NCBI GenBank assembly: GCA_030620115.1
Contig: JAUXFG010000002.1
Coordinates: 1 to 64,000, forward strand
Reading direction: 5' to 3'
Length of the DNA: 64,000 nt
From: Candidatus Fermentibacterota bacterium
Lineage (GTDB): Bacteria > JAFGKV01
The translations under genes and the position numbers were made by a program. The notes under the pieces were generated by a model, which was given only the letters and a program-made list of their open reading frames with translations, did no database searches and was not told the DNA's origin. Positions 53,448 to 64,000 of this stretch are shown piece after piece. How positions within the stretch are numbered: position 1 is the first letter of the stretch; the number at the start of each line of letters is the position of its first letter.

Positions 53448-53540
53448 GCCGCATATGTCTGGTTCGAATTCGTGTTTCTTGAAACTTGAAACCCGACACC
53501 TGAAACCTGTAGTAATCTCTTGATGGATCCGGACAACATC

Positions 53541-53583
53541 GGAGAAATCCCCCTCAGTCCCCCTTTGCAAAAGGGGGAGGTGT
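53541..53583. repeat. CCCCCTTTGCAAAAGGGGG-type intergenic repeat
   Basis: AAATCCCCCTCAGTCCCCCT followed by the hairpin CCCCCTTTGCAAAAGGGGG. This type of intergenic repeat is known from many bacteria. One copy seen in the window. Confidence 0.7.
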
Positions 53584-53714
53584 TCGGATGCTCGGATTTA
53601 TTGAAAGATTGGAAACATGACACCTGACAACAGCGTAGAATCCTGACTTCGCCCGGGGCATGAGGTTTCTAAGGAATAGACAAAACAGCGTTCTCTCAGA
53701 GAATAGGAGGGGTC

Positions 53715-54092
53715 ATGCCGCTGTATGAGTATCGTTGCAGAGATTGTGGGAAGGTGAGCACCATCCTGGTTGGAATTACCATGGAGAAGCCGGCAATCTG
53801 CTGCGCACGCTGCGGCGGAACCGACTTGGAGCGGCTAATATCTCGCGTACATCATCTCCTTGGTGAGGAAGCGCGCATGGAGAAGATGTTGGATCCTTCC
53901 ATGCTGGCGGGTGTAGATGAGAACGATCCCAAGAGCATCGCACGTTGGGCACGGAAGATGGGGCGAGGCCTCGGAGACGATATGGGGGAAGACTTCGACG
54001 GTCTTGTTGATGAAATGGAGGAGACAGCGGCCCGTGAGATCGAATCTGGTCCGCACGGAGACGATGAATCCATCCCAAACGATCTTGATTAG
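53715..54092 (+). CDS. FmdB-family zinc-ribbon protein
   Basis: 125 residues; ATG after AGGAGGGG. The N-terminal 45 residues are the FmdB zinc ribbon, MPLYEYRCRDCGKVST with the second knuckle ICCARCGGTDLERLISR. The remaining acidic helical tail (MGRGLGDDMGEDFDGLVDEMEE) is typical of longer bacterial members. Function unknown; named after a regulator of formamidase in Methylophilus. The TAG stop is the first three bases of a MITE-like repeat. Confidence 0.88.
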   Translation: MPLYEYRCRDCGKVSTILVGITMEKPAICCARCGGTDLERLISRVHHLLGEEARMEKMLDPSMLAGVDENDPKSIARWARKMGRGLGDDMGEDFDGLVDEMEETAAREIESGPHGDDESIPNDLD

Positions 54093-54256
54093 CCCGGACT
54101 TCTCACCGGCTTTCGAGGCGAAGCTGCCGAGATGGTTCTGAATGCGAGGCTTACGACTGAGGACCTCGCAGGCGTATCCTCGATCCGCCAGCTGGCGGAA
54201 AGCAGGCAGTGCCATATCGGCTGCTGCAGCCTAAAGTTGGTGAGAAATCCGGGCTA
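54090..54256 (+). repeat. MITE-like repeat, copy 2
   Basis: 167 bp from TAGCCCGGACTTCTCACCGG to GTTGGTGAGAAATCCGGGCT plus A. Same orientation as copy 1. The right end runs straight into AGCCCAGACTTCCC, a partial further left arm. Its first three bases form the fmdB-type gene stop codon. Confidence 0.85.
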
Positions 54257-54727
54257 GCCCAGACTTCCCTGTTTCTTGCTGATGTGAACAGTTGACCGAT
54301 TTAATGGACGGAACTCAGCTCCGCTTCGCCACCTGCCAGCCGGCAGGCACGCAGAATTGGGGCATTGGTATGATGGAGTGGGAAAGAATCTGTAATATAG
54401 AATCTGGTAATCTGACGAGATGGGAAAAAGCGAAGTGCGGAAATGCTGGAATGCAGAGATTCTTCGCTCCCTTCAATCGCTCAGAATGACAGTGGTATCA
54501 TGTGTCATTCTGAGGGAGCAAAGCAACTGAAGAATCTGGGTGGGGAAGGGGGATTGTGATTCTGTCATCTCTTCTCCTTGAGAAGTCATTCCCCAACATT
54601 CCATTATCCCATTATTCCAGCATTCTTCAGGGAAAGGTCGAATCGTGAGTCGGTGCAGGAGACGTTGCATGCCAAAGAGGTGTGGAATTTCCGATACATC
54701 CAATAATACTGTGGTGCGAGTACTGAT
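54257..54727. other. Intergenic region upstream of secA
   Basis: About 470 bp with a second copy of the CTGCC(A)GCCGGCAGGCA palindrome (54333-54349) and the inverted repeat at 54457-54537. No gene seen; secA regulation must lie here, but no SecM-like reading frame was recognised. Confidence 0.5.
54457..54537. repeat. TCATTCTGAG-type inverted repeat, copy 2
   Basis: Arms of about 35 bases (AGATTCTTCGCTCCCTTCAA...TCAGAATGACA and TGTCATTCTGAGGGAGCAAA...GAAGAATCT) face each other across about 10 bases, able to form a long hairpin. Related to 29219-29300. Confidence 0.75.
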
Positions 54728-57721
<2,994 letters not shown>

Positions 57722-57737
57722 AAGGAAGTTCGAAGCA

Positions 57738-57869
57738 ATGGCGCAAGCACGTGTGATCAGTTTCGCAATATTGGAGGTCCCCCATTTCTCACCAGCTTGG
57801 CTCACAAGACAGCCCAGATGTCAGGGCCTTCCATCGGGTCGAGTACATAGCAGAAGAGGCATACGATGA
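57738..57869 (+). CDS. Possible 43-codon leader reading frame coupled to the next gene
   Basis: ATG at 57738 with AAGGAAG eight bases upstream, reading MAQARVISFAILEVPHFSPA and stopping with a TGA (57867-57869) that overlaps the ATG of the next gene (ATGA). No homologue recognised. Good ribosome site and overlap argue for translation, perhaps as a coupling leader, but composition is not clearly coding. Confidence 0.3.
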   Translation: MAQARVISFAILEVPHFSPAWLTRQPRCQGLPSGRVHSRRGIR

Positions 57870-59479
57870 TTAGACAATTCTTGGCTGGACCTAGCGCACT
57901 TTTGGTGCTCCTCCTCGCCTGCGCGAGCACGACCGCGGATCGTCTGCCGGTAGGCGAGGCATATTCCGACACCCTGCAACTCGCCGTAAGGCTTTCTGAG
58001 GAACGCGACCTTGATGGATGCGTCCAGGAGCTCCAGCGGATCGTGGCACTGCCCTCGTCCCCCATGGTGAAGATCCAGGCGTACTGGAGACTGTATCTTG
58101 TGCATCGCGATAGAGGAGAAAGCCTGGACGCATTGCAGGCGCTTGTTTCCTGTCTTGAACGAGACGCCGCACATCGATCCAGCATATACGGGAGAGCACG
58201 ATCGAGTCTGGGCCCCGCAGTGGTGGATGCCCTGGCGGCGGATATCAGCTGGGCCACGATCTCGAATCTGCTCGGCGGCATCGAGGAAGTGGAGCTAACC
58301 CTCGATCTCGTCTCCTATTTGACCGAAAACGAAGACTGTTATCCCGCGTCGATATTGCTCGGTAAGCTCGCACGCCAAGGACTCGACGCAGGGGATGAGC
58401 AAAGAAGAACGCGATTGGCGAAGAAAGTGATGCGCTGCATGGAGAAGACCAGACCAACGCTGGCTCTGGTGGTACCGCTCACAGGCGACTATGCGGAGTA
58501 TGGATCGAACCTCGCGCGCGGAGCGGAACTCGCATTGTTGGATTCAGCTTCCGCCGGCACTCTCATTCTGGAGAAAATCGATTCCGGTTCCGATCCGGTT
58601 GAAGCCACATTGGCCATGAGTCGATTGGCAAGGTCACCGCACGTCATTGCGGTCATCGGCCCGCTGCAGAGCAGAGCGGCCACGGGAGCCGCAATGGCAG
58701 TGACCCAGGGGGAGCTACCCAATCTTGTTCCCCTTCCTGCCCCACAGGGTCTATCCAGATTCGGCAAATGGGTCTTCCAGAGTGCCGTGCCGATTCAGGC
58801 TGAAGCGAGAACCGTGGCCAAGTATGCCATGATTCACGGAGGAATATCGAGGTTCGCCATCCTGTATCCTTCCCACGCCACAGGAGAGCGTGCCATGGAT
58901 GCCTTCAAGAGCCAGGTATACGACCTTGGCGGCGAGGTTGTGGCCATCGAGCGCTACAGCGAGGACCGAGATACTGATTTCCGTACACAGATCGTGAATA
59001 TCAAGCGGGCATCCCCCCAGGCGCTTTTCGTGCCCGGGCAGCCAAGGGAACTGATTCAGATTGCCCGACAGGTCGCCTTCTATGAACTCGAATGCCAACT
59101 CCTTGGCACCGATGGTTGGAGCTCAACCGAGGTTATTGCCCGGGGTGGACGACTGGTTGAGGGTGTCATCTTCTCCGACCTTGCCGGCATGGAGAAAAAC
59201 ACCTACGCGGTTGACATCTTCAGAGCAACTTATCAGGAACGGTTTGCACGGGATCCCGATCACTATGCCTACATCGGATTCGACCTTGCCTCCTGCGTGA
59301 GAAAGGCGGTTGAGAACGGGAGAACCACCAGAGACGGCCTGCGGCGATACCTCGAAGGTCTCGGGCCTATCATGCGGGTTTCAGGGGTCCTCAGCTGGCG
59401 CGACGAAGACACTCCCGGCGCGATTCAGTTGCTTACCATCGCCGATGGTCTGGTGGTACCACTGCCCATGGGGTCGTAG
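57866..59479 (+). CDS. Penicillin-binding-protein-activator-like lipoprotein (periplasmic binding protein type I fold)
   Basis: 537 residues. Lipoprotein signal with Cys19 (GPSALLVLLLACAST), an N-terminal helical/TPR-like domain of about 170 residues, then a type I periplasmic-binding fold (TLALVVPLTGDYAEYGSNLARGAELALLDS; HVIAVIGPLQSRAATGAAM; FAILYPSHATGERAMDAFKSQVYDLGGEVV). This two-part layout is that of LpoA/LppC-type activators of class A penicillin-binding proteins, which reach through peptidoglycan from the outer membrane. A plain branched-chain amino-acid-binding protein is the alternative, but no transporter genes are nearby and the neighbours (secA, lptD) are envelope genes. Confidence 0.78.
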   Translation: MIRQFLAGPSALLVLLLACASTTADRLPVGEAYSDTLQLAVRLSEERDLDGCVQELQRIVALPSSPMVKIQAYWRLYLVHRDRGESLDALQALVSCLERDAAHRSSIYGRARSSLGPAVVDALAADISWATISNLLGGIEEVELTLDLVSYLTENEDCYPASILLGKLARQGLDAGDEQRRTRLAKKVMRCMEKTRPTLALVVPLTGDYAEYGSNLARGAELALLDSASAGTLILEKIDSGSDPVEATLAMSRLARSPHVIAVIGPLQSRAATGAAMAVTQGELPNLVPLPAPQGLSRFGKWVFQSAVPIQAEARTVAKYAMIHGGISRFAILYPSHATGERAMDAFKSQVYDLGGEVVAIERYSEDRDTDFRTQIVNIKRASPQALFVPGQPRELIQIARQVAFYELECQLLGTDGWSSTEVIARGGRLVEGVIFSDLAGMEKNTYAVDIFRATYQERFARDPDHYAYIGFDLASCVRKAVENGRTTRDGLRRYLEGLGPIMRVSGVLSWRDEDTPGAIQLLTIADGLVVPLPMGS

Positions 59480-59491
59480 GAGCGCGCTATT
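59478..59491 (+). promoter_or_regulatory. Candidate lptD ribosome site and AUU start codon
   Basis: AGGAG (59478-59482) overlaps the upstream stop, and six bases later an ATT (59489-59491) opens an in-frame extension of 17 codons to the first lptD ATG. The extension supplies RATDQGFHWGVLVWIA, completing a normal signal peptide. No ATG, GTG or TTG exists in that stretch. Confidence 0.45.
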
Positions 59492-59539
59492 CGGGCCACT
59501 GATCAAGGCTTTCACTGGGGCGTTCTTGTCTGGATCGCC

Positions 59540-62500
59540 ATGATGATTCTCTTTTGCTCTCCCCTTTCAGCCACCCACCGCGCATCCACCAAGAAATCCA
59601 TTGCCTATCGAGCCGACGAATGCGTCACCAATCTGAAGGAAGGGATCACGACGCTGCGGCGGAACGTCAGGGCGGTGGCAAAGCAGTGGACCTTGACGGC
59701 GGCATGGGGTACGTATCGAACGACTCCTGAACTACTCCGATTGGGTGGCGACGTGCAGGCCACGTGGCACGGAGACTCGGCATGGGCCCAACAGGCGAGG
59801 ATCGTGCCTGCCGATTCTCTGGTTGAGCTTCTTCATCGAGTTCGGCTTCTCCGGGAAGATGGATCCCGTCTTCTATGCTCCCGTTTGTTGTTCAGTGGCC
59901 TCACGGATGTCACAGAGCTCACAGGCCCACTCTCCCTCGTCGACTCCACGGGCTCCTATGAGGCCAGAGCGGACACTGGTTGGTTCTTCGAACAGCAGCA
60001 TATCCTTCACCTGGCACGATCCTGTACTCTATTGATACAAGCATCGGAATCCGATCCTGTGACCGTTCTGTCTGACTCAGCACTCATCGAACAACCTTCG
60101 AATCGACTCGTGGCCAGTGGCAGGGTCATCATAACGGGCCCCGAGATACACGGAACGTGCCAGGATTTGGAGTATGACGGCAGCGAAGACCGCGTCATTC
60201 TCACCGGCGATCCTTCGCTTCAGAGCGGACAATTCCTCTGCACTGCACAGAGGGTGGTACTGCAGCGGCGTGACGGCGCCTTCAGCCAAATGGTGCTGGA
60301 GGGAGACGCTTGGGCGGCTCAACAGGAGGTCAATGCCGACTCTGCCTCCTGGGACCAAACGTGGGGCGACAGAATGGTGCTCTGGCTCCGTGACCGCAAA
60401 CCCTCGTCCATGTTGGTTACGGGGAATGCCAGGGCCATTCATGCCGTGGCGGACTCAAGCGGTCGTCACGTGGGGATCAATGATTCCCACGGGGACAGCC
60501 TTTTCCTGGAACTGGAGGATCAAGACCTGGCATATCTCAGGATCTCCGGTTCGGCTAATGGCACCTATGTCTCGAAACACGGCCATACCGACATGCCAGA
60601 TGAATCGACGGACTATTCGGCGGACATGATATCCTTCGCCAAAGAGGATCACCTTCTGACTATGAAAGGCAATGCCGATCTCCAGAGCGGTACACTCCGG
60701 CTCACTGCATCGGAGGTCAGGTTCTCTCTCTTTTCCAAGGAAATGGTGGCACTGGAGAATGCTGTTCTGAGAGACGGCGAACAAGAGGTCTCCGGCAAGC
60801 GCATGAGCTTCAGTACGATCAAACGGCAAGGCGTAGTCACGAACGGCATAACCCAATTCGAGAGCGCCTTCTCATTCGGCACACAGGTTGCCCGCGTGGA
60901 TGAACGATCGCTGGACATCAGACATGGGCAGTTCACCTCATGCGATGAGGATCATCCGCACTTCTACATCACCTCGCCCAGAATGCGCGTCACCATGGAC
61001 GACAAGGTCGTATGCCGGCCGTTGATCATGTGGGTACACGATGTCCCCGTCTTCTGGCTCCCCTACTCGGTTTTCCCCATTCGAAGAGGTCGACATTCCG
61101 GCTTCCTCGTTCCTCACTTCAGTGCCCGCAACATCCTGGGCTTGGAGGGTTCGCACACGAGTATCGAGGACCTTGGATACTACTTCGTGCTGGGTGACTA
61201 TGGGGATCTGAATCTATCTCTTGACTGGGAAGAGGATCTCGGGTGGACTGCCAAGGCCAATGCGCGCTATGCACTGCGCTACCGTATCAGACAAGGCGAT
61301 ATCACGTTCAACTATGCGCGACGGGATAACATATCCCAATGGATAATCCACCATGTCCACGATCAGTATCTTCCCCATGGGTGGCGGCTCAAGGCAGACA
61401 TCAATGCCACGCGCAGCAAGGAATATATTGATCAAGAAACTCCGGACATCGAGGACCGCCTCAATCAACAAGCCGGGTTCAAATCCGCCTTGACTCTGAA
61501 CAAGAATCTCCCTGGCTGGAGCCTGCGGATGAGCTTGAGGAGGGACCAGAAATGGACTACCACCCAGCCGGAAGGGGAAGAGGAATCCACGACTGAGACC
61601 ATCACCACCATGCTTCCGGAGATAGTGATCTCCCGTCCCAGCAAACGGCTCTTCTCTCCACAAGCTCCCACAGTGCCATGGTTCAAGGAGCTCTATGCAT
61701 CACTGAGTTCCTCGTTCAAGAACCAGACCATACAAGGAAGCGATGAGGTAACCGAGGATCACTCGATAGGAACGCGGCACTCCACATCGTTGCGATGGCA
61801 ACTGCCCAAGATACTGCGGAGAGTAAGCCTCTCGCCCAGCGCCTCATACAAGGAGACATGGGTTCATCTGGGAAAAGAGCCTGAACAAGGAGAGCGGATG
61901 AAGTGGGATCGTGTCGGTGTGCTCTCCAACATCAGCGTGTCCGCATCAACCAAGCTCTACGGGCTTCTCGAGCCACCCATTGGTCCGGTAGTGGCGCTCC
62001 GCCACGTGGTCACGCCGAGCCTCGGCTACAGCTATACGCCGGACTGGTTCACCTATGGATGGGACTTCAGGACAGGCAAGTTCAGCCAGGACGATGATCA
62101 GCCGTACAGCGACGCTGGCTTTGGTGTTTCGTCTACCAAATCGAGGCGGCTCAACCTGGGCCTCGGCAATCTATTTCAGGCAAAGCTCAAGAGGGGAGAG
62201 GATGTCGTAAGAAAGGATAACCTGGCCAGCGTGAACTTCTCCACGAGCTATGACTTCCAACGCAAGGAAAATGGGGAGGATCCGTGGTCATCCTTGCGCA
62301 CAAGGCTGGACTTCTCCCCCGCGCGGGCTCTTTCGTGGAATCTCACCCTGAACCACGATCCAAATGAGCGCCTGGGATTTCTTTCCCTCACGTCGTCGGC
62401 AATGCTCCGCTTGAACGGTGGTTGGGAACGGCCGTCCATGCTCGGTAGCGGGGGTATGCCGCTGGAGCCATTTCGCTATAAGTGGAATCTCACGGCGAGG

Positions 62501-62782
62501 CATTCCTGGAGCCATTCCAGAGGCTCAGCCAACGATCCACAGACGGTGATGCTCAATGGCAGCCTTGCCCCCACCAAGGGATGGAACGTGAGCGCCAACC
62601 TGGGCTACGACATCACCAATAACAGGGTGATGACCAAAGGTTTGGCAATTACGCGTGATTTGCACTGCTGGCAGATGAACTTCTCGTGGTCCAAATCGGA
62701 AACACATTGGAACTATCGCTTCAAGATTTTCGTGAAGGCCTATCCCGAGTCAATCTTCATTAAACACCATGAGAGACAGTGA
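59540..62782 (+). CDS. lptD: LPS-assembly outer membrane protein LptD
   Basis: 1080 residues from the first ATG (59540); with the AUU start at 59489 it would be 1097. LptD is the outer-membrane barrel that, with LptE, inserts LPS into the outer leaflet. The N-terminal half is a long OstA/LptA-type beta-jellyroll (SNRLVASGRVIITGPEIHGTCQDLEYDGSEDRVILTGDPSL; DLQSGTLRLTASEVRFSLFSKEMVALENAVL). Then comes the LptD signature PRMRVTMDDKVVCRPLIMWVHDVPVFWLPYSVFPIRRGRHSGFLVP and a barrel of alternating strands. The extra N-terminal jellyroll makes it longer than E. coli LptD (about 780). The two cysteine pairs of the enterobacterial protein are not conserved. Starting at the ATG leaves an 11-residue signal peptide, unusually short. 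Confidence 0.9.
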   Translation: MMILFCSPLSATHRASTKKSIAYRADECVTNLKEGITTLRRNVRAVAKQWTLTAAWGTYRTTPELLRLGGDVQATWHGDSAWAQQARIVPADSLVELLHRVRLLREDGSRLLCSRLLFSGLTDVTELTGPLSLVDSTGSYEARADTGWFFEQQHILHLARSCTLLIQASESDPVTVLSDSALIEQPSNRLVASGRVIITGPEIHGTCQDLEYDGSEDRVILTGDPSLQSGQFLCTAQRVVLQRRDGAFSQMVLEGDAWAAQQEVNADSASWDQTWGDRMVLWLRDRKPSSMLVTGNARAIHAVADSSGRHVGINDSHGDSLFLELEDQDLAYLRISGSANGTYVSKHGHTDMPDESTDYSADMISFAKEDHLLTMKGNADLQSGTLRLTASEVRFSLFSKEMVALENAVLRDGEQEVSGKRMSFSTIKRQGVVTNGITQFESAFSFGTQVARVDERSLDIRHGQFTSCDEDHPHFYITSPRMRVTMDDKVVCRPLIMWVHDVPVFWLPYSVFPIRRGRHSGFLVPHFSARNILGLEGSHTSIEDLGYYFVLGDYGDLNLSLDWEEDLGWTAKANARYALRYRIRQGDITFNYARRDNISQWIIHHVHDQYLPHGWRLKADINATRSKEYIDQETPDIEDRLNQQAGFKSALTLNKNLPGWSLRMSLRRDQKWTTTQPEGEEESTTETITTMLPEIVISRPSKRLFSPQAPTVPWFKELYASLSSSFKNQTIQGSDEVTEDHSIGTRHSTSLRWQLPKILRRVSLSPSASYKETWVHLGKEPEQGERMKWDRVGVLSNISVSASTKLYGLLEPPIGPVVALRHVVTPSLGYSYTPDWFTYGWDFRTGKFSQDDDQPYSDAGFGVSSTKSRRLNLGLGNLFQAKLKRGEDVVRKDNLASVNFSTSYDFQRKENGEDPWSSLRTRLDFSPARALSWNLTLNHDPNERLGFLSLTSSAMLRLNGGWERPSMLGSGGMPLEPFRYKWNLTARHSWSHSRGSANDPQTVMLNGSLAPTKGWNVSANLGYDITNNRVMTKGLAITRDLHCWQMNFSWSKSETHWNYRFKIFVKAYPESIFIKHHERQ

Positions 62783-62826
62783 TCCCCGATGCGCATGGCG
62801 CAAGACAAACGCAATAGAACCTGAGC

Positions 62827-63054
62827 TTATCTAGTATGCTTCACGCAGTTCGCTCTAGTGTAATACCGCGCCCACAGCTCAGGATGCTTCTCCCAACATT
62901 CCCGGCACTCTCTAATGCTGGCGGAAGGCCTGAAACAAGTGCTCATCTCGACTTCCTCGACAATCTCCAATTCAGTAGTCTGGGAAATCTGGGGAGCAAT
63001 CGGAGGGGCATCCACAACCGAAAACAGATCGAGTTGTGCTGAACTCTCTCTCAT
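62827..63054 (-). CDS. Small hypothetical protein with Cys-rich C-terminus
   Basis: 75 residues from the ATG at 63054, five bases after AAAGGAG; a longer frame exists upstream but lacks a ribosome site. Begins MRESSAQLDLFSVVDAPP, and the C-terminal half holds CFRPSASIRECRECWEKHPELW, where CxxC plus two further cysteines could bind zinc. Family not recognised. It is surrounded by non-coding repeats. Confidence 0.5.
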   Translation of the reverse strand: MRESSAQLDLFSVVDAPPIAPQISQTTELEIVEEVEMSTCFRPSASIRECRECWEKHPELWARYYTRANCVKHTR

Positions 63055-63318
63055 CATCTCTCCTTTGGGGTTTAACACTTGCCACAAGTTAGCATATCTA
63101 AGGCCAAATGTCAACTACCTGCCCATGATCAATCATGATAATGCGCGGATAAGGAATGCTGCTACACTTTCACCTCGCATCTCCCACCGCTCCCCTCTTT
63201 TCGTGTGAAATGCGGAGATGGCTCACTTTCTCGTTGTACGGTCTCGGCCTCGCGCTACCACTCACCATAGAAATACAAAATCTGGTAGAGAGATCCCGGA
63301 ACCGTGGCCCCACCCTCA

Positions 63319-63393
63319 GTCATTGCGAGGAAAGTAGCGACGAAGCAATTTCATGCCCTCAACTGAGATCGCCGCGCTATCGCTCGCGATGAC
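63319..63393 (+). repeat. CATTGCGAGG-type dispersed repeat, copy B
   Basis: TCATTGCGAGGAAAGTAGCG to CGCTCGCGATGACC, same unit as 12331-12432 but inverted and with a different central segment. Confidence 0.8.
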
Positions 63394-63407
63394 CAGTCTC
63401 TCCTCCT

Positions 63408-63536
63408 GTCATTGCGAGGAGTGTAGTGACGAAACAATCCCGCGCAGTACGCGTGATCGCCGCGCGGAGCTTATGCTGCCTCCGGCCCGTAGGGCCTACG
63501 CCCCGGAGGGAGCGAAGTCGAAGTGCTCGCGATGAC
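63408..63536 (+). repeat. CATTGCGAGG-type dispersed repeat, copy C
   Basis: TCATTGCGAGGAGTGTAGTG to GTGCTCGCGATGACC, 14 bases after copy B and in the same orientation. The interior has an extra hairpin GGCCCGTAGGGCC absent from B. Confidence 0.8.
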
Positions 63537-63782
63537 CCGCGGGGCCTCAGTCTTTGCAAAGAGGATTCCGAATGCGTAAACCACCGCTACGCGGGGCTCT
63601 TGATTCAGGCCATGGTCAGCATTTGACCGATGGGCAATCCACCGGCGGACGGACAGACCGGGACAAATCCCTTGCTCTTCATACCATTTCAGCATTACTG
63701 TCCTCAGTCATCTGTCCTCTCGTCCCGAAGGGACGGTTTCATTTCAGCGCGAAGCTGCGGAAATGACATGGGAGGTTCTCTG

Positions 63783-64000
63783 GTGAAGGCTATGGGAATG
63801 TTCTCTGGCGGTCTTGACAGTCAACTGGCAGTTCGTGTGATGAAGGACCAGGGCATAACGGTCATGGCCGTCTACTTCTATCACCGGTTCAACAGGATCG
63901 GAGAGCAAGGAACATGGCCCGACATGGATCATGCCCCACCCCAGGTGGCCTGCATGTCCGAACTGGCGCGAGAGGCAGAAGTCGATTTCGTGGCCGTGGA
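63783..64000 (+). CDS. PP-loop ATPase, tRNA-thiolation-type, 5' part only
   Basis: 72 codons from a GTG at 63783 with GGAGG seven bases upstream; the frame runs off the right edge. MKAMGMFSGGLDSQLAVRVM contains the SGGxDS PP-loop that binds ATP, followed by QGITVMAVYFYHRF. This start is characteristic of MnmA/ThiI-type tRNA thiouridine synthases and relatives, which adenylate tRNA uridine before sulfur transfer. Which member cannot be decided without the C-terminal part. Confidence 0.75.
   Translation, partial: MKAMGMFSGGLDSQLAVRVMKDQGITVMAVYFYHRFNRIGEQGTWPDMDHAPPQVACMSELAREAEVDFVAV

Larger units (their letters stand above)
63055..63782. other. Repeat-bearing intergenic region
   Basis: Contains two direct copies of the CATTGCGAGG-type repeat and a small hairpin CGTCCCGAAGGGACG (63722-63736). 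No gene supported. Confidence 0.55.

Noticed and set aside
53448-53480. GGTTCGAATTC suggesting a tRNA T-loop
   Set aside because: No acceptor, D or anticodon stems fold around it; no tRNA gene was found anywhere in the window.
57790-57812. CATTTCTCACCAGCTTGG as a further MITE arm
   Set aside because: Only TTCTCACC matches and no partner arm or interior is present.

Overview
The window reads as chromosome of a diderm (LPS-bearing) bacterium with moderately high GC. Evidence for an LPS outer membrane is lptF, lptG and lptD, plus a TolC/RND efflux operon and two exported proteins ending in a FlgD-like/type-A sorting domain. Together with a long SecA and long secreted beta-propeller proteins, this suggests the FCB group or a neighbouring candidate phylum (Eisenbacteria/KSB1/Latescibacteria-like). 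No rRNA, tRNA or CRISPR was seen, so the assignment is inference.

Layout. 1-6.1 kb (minus): a secreted subtilase running off the left edge, a Na/Pi cotransporter with PhoU domain, and an L,D-transpeptidase. 6.3-9.8 kb (plus): an unusually long histidine/aromatic ammonia-lyase and hisS, separated by a MITE-like repeat. 9.8-16.1 kb (minus): an M23 peptidase, a TPR/TonB-C lipoprotein and rtcB. 16.4 kb (plus): a small lipoprotein. 16.8-24.9 kb (minus): a six-gene run of DUF362 ferredoxin-like protein, lptF, lptG, a DUF2142-like membrane protein, a DUF4845-like protein and a secreted phospholipase D-fold protein. 25.3-29.1 kb (plus): a TAtT-DctP-DctQ-DctM TRAP transporter.

29.1-48.8 kb is accessory. 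It holds a DUF4258/YgiT-like toxin-antitoxin pair behind an attC-like site, a MATE pump, an RND efflux operon, a 14-repeat FG-GAP protein, hicAB, a seven-repeat secreted protein, and an antitoxin with a decayed toxin. These sit among many repeats: fragments of REP-associated tyrosine transposases (RAYTs) whose ends carry GGGGACGTT, a 167-183 bp MITE-like family, an IS630 remnant and two copies of a 38-bp perfect palindrome. 48.8-64 kb returns to housekeeping functions: ppdK, a PP2C-like/PQQ-propeller membrane protein, an FmdB zinc ribbon, secA, a penicillin-binding-protein-activator-like lipoprotein, lptD, and the start of a PP-loop tRNA-thiolation-type gene.

Functional threads are envelope building (lptD/F/G, L,D-transpeptidase, M23, LpoA-like, secA), surface or secreted propeller proteins, and drug efflux inside the repeat-rich island. 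The most notable observations are the layered RAYT/REP remains at 30-46 kb, MITE copies that supply the stop codons of two genes, a probable AUU start for lptD, and an ammonia-lyase with about 95 extra residues in its core.
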